This document shows, one piece after another, positions 13,734 through 17,955 of a stretch of DNA of 17,955 nt (the first letter of the stretch is position 1; the number at the start of each line of letters is the position of its first letter). Below the pieces are notes generated by a model that ran no database searches, had not been told where the DNA came from, and worked only from the letters and a program-made list of their open reading frames with translations. The stretch covers positions 1 to 17,955 of the forward strand of contig DAISYG010000039.1 in NCBI GenBank assembly GCA_036825435.1, written 5' to 3'. The stretch is from UBA931 sp036825435 (lineage in GTDB: Bacteria; Pseudomonadota; Gammaproteobacteria; Burkholderiales; Casimicrobiaceae). The translations under genes and the position numbers were made by a program.

Positions 13734-15901
13734 TGACACGGAAACCGCACGGGTTTTGCGATTTCCGTGTTCCATTGTTATTGACGTGGACATGGCTATT
13801 ATTGCTTTTTGCGTCGCCAAGTATCGCACAACACGTTCAGGCCGAGCTGGTCAGCGATTATCAGCAAATCACCATCGGTCAGCCATTTCATGTCGCCCTG
13901 CGGTTGACCATGGCGAAAGGTTGGCACACCTATTGGAAAAACCCCGGTGACACGGGCTTGCCGACGACTATTCAATGGCAATTACCCGATGGTGTGCGGC
14001 AGACGAGCGATCTGCAATGGCCTGCACCGCAGGTACAGGTCTTCGGTCCGTACATCAATTATGGCTACGAAGACGAGGTGTTATTAACGACAGCATTTAC
14101 GGCCGACTCGTTGCCAGCGCCAGGGAACATCACGTTTACCGCGCGAGTGGAATGGCTGATGTGCCGCGATATTTGCATTCCCGATGGTGCTGATGTTGCG
14201 TTGACGCTGGATATTGGCACGGAAGCCGTGCGCGATGTGCGCTGGTTTCCCGCGATTGAAAAAGCATTATACGAGGTGCCCAAACCGTTGACCGGTTGGT
14301 CGGTCGAAGCCGATGGTGTTGACGATACGATTACACTGCGTTTAACGCCGCAGAGCGAAGTGACCGATCCTGACGAACTATATTTGTTTTCCGATATCGA
14401 ACGCACCGTTGAACCATCGTTTGCACAGCCGTTGAAACGCGATGGTGATGCATGGCTATTGACGTTGCCGGTGTCGCATCAACTCGAAGGTACAATGACG
14501 CGCGTCAGCGGCGTATTGAAGGCAGCGCAGCCATGGCCGGATGGACAGCAGGCAGCGTTCATCGACGTGCCGCTTGTTGGCGAGGTGCATGCGGGCGCTG
14601 TGCCGACGTTTACCGCGCCGCCGCAGGCGCGCGTGCCGGGTGATACGGTTTCTGTGACTGATCACACAGGCGACAATAAATCTCTTTCATTGTGGCTGGC
14701 AGCGATATTTGCTTTGATCGGCGGTCTGATCCTCAATTTGATGCCGTGCGTTTTCCCGATTATTTCCATCAAGGTATTGGGGTTTGTTCAGCATCACGAT
14801 TCACGAACGATGATGCGACAGGAGGCGTTCGCCTTTGCGGGTGGGGTCATTACGTCATTTGTTTTATTGGCATTGTTGCTTTTGGCGCTGCGTGCAACGG
14901 GCGAACATTTAGGCTGGGGTTTCCAACTGCAATCGCCGTGGGTTATTGCATCGTTGATTTTTCTTTTTGCCGTGATGGCATTGAATCTTTCCGGGTTGTT
15001 TGAATTCGGTTTGATGGCGCCGCAAACGCTAGCGGGATGGACATCAAAAAACCGTGTGTTGAACGCGTGCGCATCGGGTGTGTTGGCAGTGATTGTGGCG
15101 TCGCCGTGTACCGCGCCGTTCATGGGCGCGGCGCTTGGTTTTGCGTTGACACAAAACCTGTTGACGACAATCATTATTTTTACTTGTCTCGGGTTCGGCA
15201 TGGCGCTGCCTTATATGCTGTTGGCGTTGTTTCCGGCGTGGCAACGATTTTTACCGAAACCGGGCGTGTGGATGACGCACTTGCGCCAGTTTCTGGCGTT
15301 TCCACTGTATGCAACCGTTGCTTGGTTGCTCTGGGTGTTGGGCGCGTTGACCGATGGCGACATGGTGTTGCGTACGTTGTTGGCACTGACCGCGCTGGCA
15401 CTGGCGCTGTGGGCGTGGCGTAACACGCGATTGCATGGTGTTCGCTTGTGGTCAATATTATGTTTGCTGTCGCTGGCGCTGATGGTCTGGATGGCGGCGC
15501 CGGTATTCACACACAGTGCGACGCCATCGCCGCGTTCGGGTGCAACGAGCGACGGTGTTTGGCACAACTACGATGCAGCAGAAATAGCACGATTGAATGC
15601 TGAGGGTAAAACGGTTTTTGTCGATTTCACCGCCGCGTGGTGTGTCACCTGTCAAGCCAACAAAAAAGCGGTTTTGGAAACGGCGCCAGTTCTGCAAGCA
15701 TTTGCAAAGCACAATATCACCTTGATGCGTGCCGATTGGACGCGCCGCGAGCCGGTGATTACGGACGCGCTGGCATCGTTCGGGCGCAGCGGTGTGCCAG
15801 TTTATGCTTTTTATCAGCCGGAGCGCGAGCCACTTTTGTTGCCGGAATTGTTGACACAACGCATCGTATTAGACGCGCTTGAAATCGAACTCGCGCGATA
15901 G
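13733..15901 (+). CDS. dsbD: DsbD/ScsB-type thiol:disulfide interchange membrane protein
   Basis: A 722-residue inner-membrane electron carrier from cytoplasmic thioredoxin to periplasmic thiols. A signal peptide (about 12-32, ending SIAQHVQA) leads into a periplasmic N-domain whose redox pair is C144-C148 in WLMCRDICIPDG, the pattern of ScsB-like rather than classical DsbD proteins. The membrane domain follows, with C339 (NLMPCVFPI) and C459 (ASPCTAPF). The C-terminal thioredoxin domain has WCVTC at 636-640. All six cysteines are present. The open frame extends upstream to 13376 inside dnaQ, but that part lacks homology. The ATG at 13733 overlaps the dnaQ stop by one base and precedes the signal peptide. 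Likely clients are disulfide isomerases, cytochrome c maturation or peroxide/copper-stressed proteins; none are in the window. Confidence 0.93.
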   Translation: MTRKPHGFCDFRVPLLLTWTWLLLLFASPSIAQHVQAELVSDYQQITIGQPFHVALRLTMAKGWHTYWKNPGDTGLPTTIQWQLPDGVRQTSDLQWPAPQVQVFGPYINYGYEDEVLLTTAFTADSLPAPGNITFTARVEWLMCRDICIPDGADVALTLDIGTEAVRDVRWFPAIEKALYEVPKPLTGWSVEADGVDDTITLRLTPQSEVTDPDELYLFSDIERTVEPSFAQPLKRDGDAWLLTLPVSHQLEGTMTRVSGVLKAAQPWPDGQQAAFIDVPLVGEVHAGAVPTFTAPPQARVPGDTVSVTDHTGDNKSLSLWLAAIFALIGGLILNLMPCVFPIISIKVLGFVQHHDSRTMMRQEAFAFAGGVITSFVLLALLLLALRATGEHLGWGFQLQSPWVIASLIFLFAVMALNLSGLFEFGLMAPQTLAGWTSKNRVLNACASGVLAVIVASPCTAPFMGAALGFALTQNLLTTIIIFTCLGFGMALPYMLLALFPAWQRFLPKPGVWMTHLRQFLAFPLYATVAWLLWVLGALTDGDMVLRTLLALTALALALWAWRNTRLHGVRLWSILCLLSLALMVWMAAPVFTHSATPSPRSGATSDGVWHNYDAAEIARLNAEGKTVFVDFTAAWCVTCQANKKAVLETAPVLQAFAKHNITLMRADWTRREPVITDALASFGRSGVPVYAFYQPEREPLLLPELLTQRIVLDALEIELAR

Positions 15902-15913
15902 CGATATCGTGCC

Positions 15914-16312
15914 ATGAGTAACAAAAAATACAAATTCAGCGATTCATTGGACAGCCTTGGGAGGCGCCGTTTGCGCGAATATCTCGCGATCAAGGCGATG
16001 ATCGAAATTTATTGTCGCGATCATCATCAACATGAGTCGATGCTGTGTTCTGAATGCCAATCGCTCGAAGCATATGTACGTCGGCGCTATACGCGTTGCG
16101 TGTTTGAAGAAGGCAAGGGGATATGCACCAAGTGTCGCATTCAATGTTATCGACGCAACTATCGTGATCGGGTCGATGAGGTTATTCGCTATGGCGAAAT
16201 ACGCTTGTGGCGAAAAAATATCCGATTGGCGTGGTATTATCTTTGGGATCGACTGAAACCCGCGCCAACCATGCAAGACACGTTCAACTACCACCGTCGC
16301 CAACACAAGTGA
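15914..16312 (+). CDS. YgbA-like cysteine-rich protein (nitrous oxide-stimulated promoter family)
   Basis: A 132-residue soluble protein resembling E. coli YgbA. It has EIYCRDHH (31-38), LCSECQSLEAY (44-54) with C45 and C48, RCVFEEGKGICTKCRIQCYR (61-80) with C62, C71, C74 and C78, then LWRKNIRLAWYYLWDRLKPAP. The cysteine set and two adjacent histidines suggest metal or redox binding. The E. coli gene is induced by nitric oxide through NsrR, and its biochemical role is not settled to my knowledge. Here it is 12 bases after the dsbD-like gene and 7 before cardiolipin synthase, so it is probably cotranscribed with them. No NsrR-like palindrome is visible directly upstream. The family call comes from recalled motif similarity. 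Confidence 0.8.
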   Translation: MSNKKYKFSDSLDSLGRRRLREYLAIKAMIEIYCRDHHQHESMLCSECQSLEAYVRRRYTRCVFEEGKGICTKCRIQCYRRNYRDRVDEVIRYGEIRLWRKNIRLAWYYLWDRLKPAPTMQDTFNYHRRQHK

Positions 16313-16319
16313 GACAACG

Positions 16320-17726
16320 ATGATTGCGGTCACAATTTCAATATTATGGTCGTTATACATCATTGTTTTGATCGGGTGGATCATTGCCTCGAAACGTTCG
16401 CCGGTTGCAGCACTGGGATGGATATTGGCACTATCGGCGTTACCTTATATTGGTTTTCTGGTCTTTTATTTTGTGGGGCCACAGAAGATCAAGCGCAAGC
16501 GCATTGAGCGACAGCGTGTGCGCGAAGTCCTGTCGTGGGAAAAAAGGATGACGACGCGGGTTCCGGCACTGCCGCCGGAAAATATCACCCGCATTGTCCG
16601 CATTGGTATGGCGACGACTGAATATTTGCCTGGTACCTGCGTGAATGTTGACATGCTCGTCGATGGCGAGCAGACATTCGAAGCCATCTTTGCGGCGATT
16701 CGTGCAGCGCGGCGACACGTTCATCTCGAATATTATATTTTTGAACCGGACAACATCGGTACGGCGTTGCGCGATCTGCTGGTCGAAAAAGCGCGCGCCG
16801 GTGTCGACGTACGCTTGCTGGTGGATGCGCTTGGCTCGAAGCGATTGGGTAAAGCTTTTCTTGCACCGCTTGTGGAAGCGGGTGCGCGTATCGGTTTTTT
16901 TCACCGCGCGTCGTTGGCGCATATCCGACCGGTTATCAATATGCGTACCCACCGTAAAATTGTCGTTTGCGATGATTGGGTTGGGTTCACCGGCGGCGTC
17001 AATATTACAGATACCGAAGATGAGCGCGTTGATGCCAATGCTTACCACGACGTTCATTTGCGCTTGTACGGCGACGCCGTCGTCAGCCTCCAACAAATAT
17101 TTTGGGAGGATTGGTTGTACGCGACTGGTGAAGAGCCGACGCAGGATGCCGAACCTCAGTATGCTGATGCGCCGCCAACCGGAACACATTTCGTGCAGAT
17201 CCTTGGTTCGGGTCCTGATTCCGAATGGGCGCCGATTCATCGCGCGTACTTGGCAGCGATTTCGGCGGCGCAAGATCGGATATGGCTGACAACACCGTAT
17301 TTTGTTCCCGATGAATCAGCGCTGATGGCGCTCACCAATGCGGCATTGCACGGCATTGACGTGCGCATCATGGTGCCGAAAAAAAGCGACTCATGGCTGG
17401 TAACGCTGGCGGCACGTTCCTACTTCGACGAACTGACGCAAGCCGGGGTGACGGTGTATGAGTTTTGCGAACGGATGCTGCATTCAAAAACGATGCTGGT
17501 TGACGATAACCTGTCGGTCATTGGCACAGCAAATTTCGATCGCCGCAGTTTCTATCTTAATTTCGAAGTGTGCGCGGGTGTCTATGGAGAACCATTGGCA
17601 GCCGCGCTGGAAAAGCAGTTTGAAGAGGATATGTTGGCGTCCGAACCGGTGCTGAAAAAACGCGATGTTTCCAAAATGGCGTATTGGGGTGAAGCGGCAG
17701 CGCGGTTACTGAGTCCGTTGTTGTAG
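16320..17726 (+). CDS. cls: cardiolipin synthase (phospholipase D family)
   Basis: A 468-residue inner-membrane enzyme that condenses two phosphatidylglycerols into cardiolipin and glycerol. Two N-terminal membrane helices (about 3-23 and 30-52) are followed by two phospholipase D domains. The first HKD motif has H211, K213 and D218 (THRKIVVCDD). The second has H388, K390 and D395 (LHSKTMLVDD), followed by GTANFDRRSFYLNFE. Length and layout match ClsA-type enzymes. It is the last gene of the plus-strand run. The ATG is 7 bases after the YgbA-like stop (TGAGACAACG), a tight fit. No clear rho-independent terminator follows. Confidence 0.96.
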   Translation: MIAVTISILWSLYIIVLIGWIIASKRSPVAALGWILALSALPYIGFLVFYFVGPQKIKRKRIERQRVREVLSWEKRMTTRVPALPPENITRIVRIGMATTEYLPGTCVNVDMLVDGEQTFEAIFAAIRAARRHVHLEYYIFEPDNIGTALRDLLVEKARAGVDVRLLVDALGSKRLGKAFLAPLVEAGARIGFFHRASLAHIRPVINMRTHRKIVVCDDWVGFTGGVNITDTEDERVDANAYHDVHLRLYGDAVVSLQQIFWEDWLYATGEEPTQDAEPQYADAPPTGTHFVQILGSGPDSEWAPIHRAYLAAISAAQDRIWLTTPYFVPDESALMALTNAALHGIDVRIMVPKKSDSWLVTLAARSYFDELTQAGVTVYEFCERMLHSKTMLVDDNLSVIGTANFDRRSFYLNFEVCAGVYGEPLAAALEKQFEEDMLASEPVLKKRDVSKMAYWGEAAARLLSPLL

Positions 17727-17821
17727 TGTGTTCATCACCAAACTTTTAAGAACCGACGTATTCAAAACTTCCGGAAATGAAAGAAATAGTATATTTTCTC
17801 CGAATTATTCGAGAAACGGAT

Positions 17822-17848
17822 GTCATTGCGAGGAGTGAAGCGACGCGG
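17822..17848. repeat. dispersed repeat of the GTCATTGCGAGGAG type
   Basis: GTCATTGCGAGGAGTGAAGC and the next few bases match a family of short intergenic repeats found in many bacteria (GTCATTGCGAGGAGCGAAGC and variants). It lies about 95 bases beyond the cardiolipin synthase stop, in a gene-free end region. Confidence 0.6.
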
Positions 17849-17852
17849 CTTT

Positions 17853-17883
17853 CAGGTATCAGAGAACAGGTATTAGGAAGCAG
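17853..17883. repeat. degenerate repeat with CAGGTATCAG-like units
   Basis: Two imperfect copies, CAGGTATCAG and CAGGTATTAG, separated by six bases and followed by GAAGCAG. It resembles the string at 129-160 on the left side in composition and unit, although alignment is loose. Confidence 0.4.
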
Positions 17884-17911
17884 TAAATCTTTCATCGCGC
17901 GACCAGAAGTT

Positions 17912-17955
17912 CCCCTCGCCCGCTTGCGGGAGAGGGGTTAGGGGAGAGGGTTTTC
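17912..17955. repeat. GC-rich dispersed repeat, right copy (runs off the window)
   Basis: The reverse complement of the element at 1651-1692. The first 25 bases, including the CCCGC-TT-GCGGG palindrome, are identical, and two mismatches follow in the remaining arm. The region 17727-17911 before it holds no gene I can support, only the other short repeats. Confidence 0.8.

Noticed and set aside
16440..17273. 277-residue open frame antisense to cardiolipin synthase
   Set aside because: It is a shadow of the strongly supported cls frame; no recognisable domain and Arg/His-rich composition.
17727..17820. Terminator after cardiolipin synthase
   Set aside because: Only a weak, interrupted CGGA...GAAA/TTTC...TCCG pairing is visible, without a proper T-run.
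1..17955. Hidden defence, toxin-antitoxin, transposon or tRNA genes
   Set aside because: Both strands of all spacers were read; apart from the Rhs remnant there is no transposase, integrase, nuclease-toxin pair, CRISPR array or tRNA-like cloverleaf that I can support.

Overview
The window is a compact stretch of ordinary proteobacterial chromosome holding 18 intact protein genes, one edge fragment and several dispersed repeats. Gene content and order point to a Betaproteobacterium or close relative. Two blocks support this: exbB-exbD-lpxK-Trm112-kdsB-adk, and a protein kinase and PP2C phosphatase pair beside yicC-gmk-rpoZ-spoT. Lipid A and Kdo genes show a Gram-negative envelope. The assignment rests on recalled synteny and motifs, not on a search.

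Left edge (1-259): the C-terminal end of an Rhs/YD-repeat core that runs into a degenerate short repeat, so it looks like a decayed remnant. Minus-strand block (260-11052), in transcription order: yicC, gmk, rpoZ, spoT, exbB, exbD, lpxK, a Trm112-like gene, kdsB, adk, a family-2 glycosyltransferase with TPRs, and a PPi-type phosphofructokinase. Most gaps are 12 bases or less, or the genes overlap. The larger gaps are 93 bases (rpoZ-spoT), 66 (spoT-exbB), 239 (kdsB-adk) and 177 (glycosyltransferase-pfp). Plus-strand block (11167-17726): Ser/Thr kinase, PP2C phosphatase, DnaQ-like exonuclease, DsbD/ScsB-like thiol-disulfide transporter, YgbA-like cysteine protein and cardiolipin synthase. These are so tightly packed that one transcript is likely. 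The two blocks diverge from a 114-base region at 11053-11166.

The minus block joins nucleotide and RNA functions (Gmk, omega, SpoT, YicC, Adk) with envelope functions (ExbBD, LpxK, KdsB). The plus block joins a soluble phospho-signalling pair with replication proofreading, periplasmic thiol reduction and phospholipid synthesis.

No mobile element, CRISPR array, defence system or clearly undescribed system was found. The most notable signals are within known families. The SpoT synthetase site appears to carry a reciprocal exchange of its two catalytic acidic residues (Asp to Glu and Glu to Asp), while the hydrolase site is intact. The omega subunit has a long acidic/proline tail. The phosphatase has a Thr-rich tail that looks like a phospho-acceptor for its partner kinase. 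The segment is bounded by inverted copies of a GC-rich repeat near 1651 and 17912.
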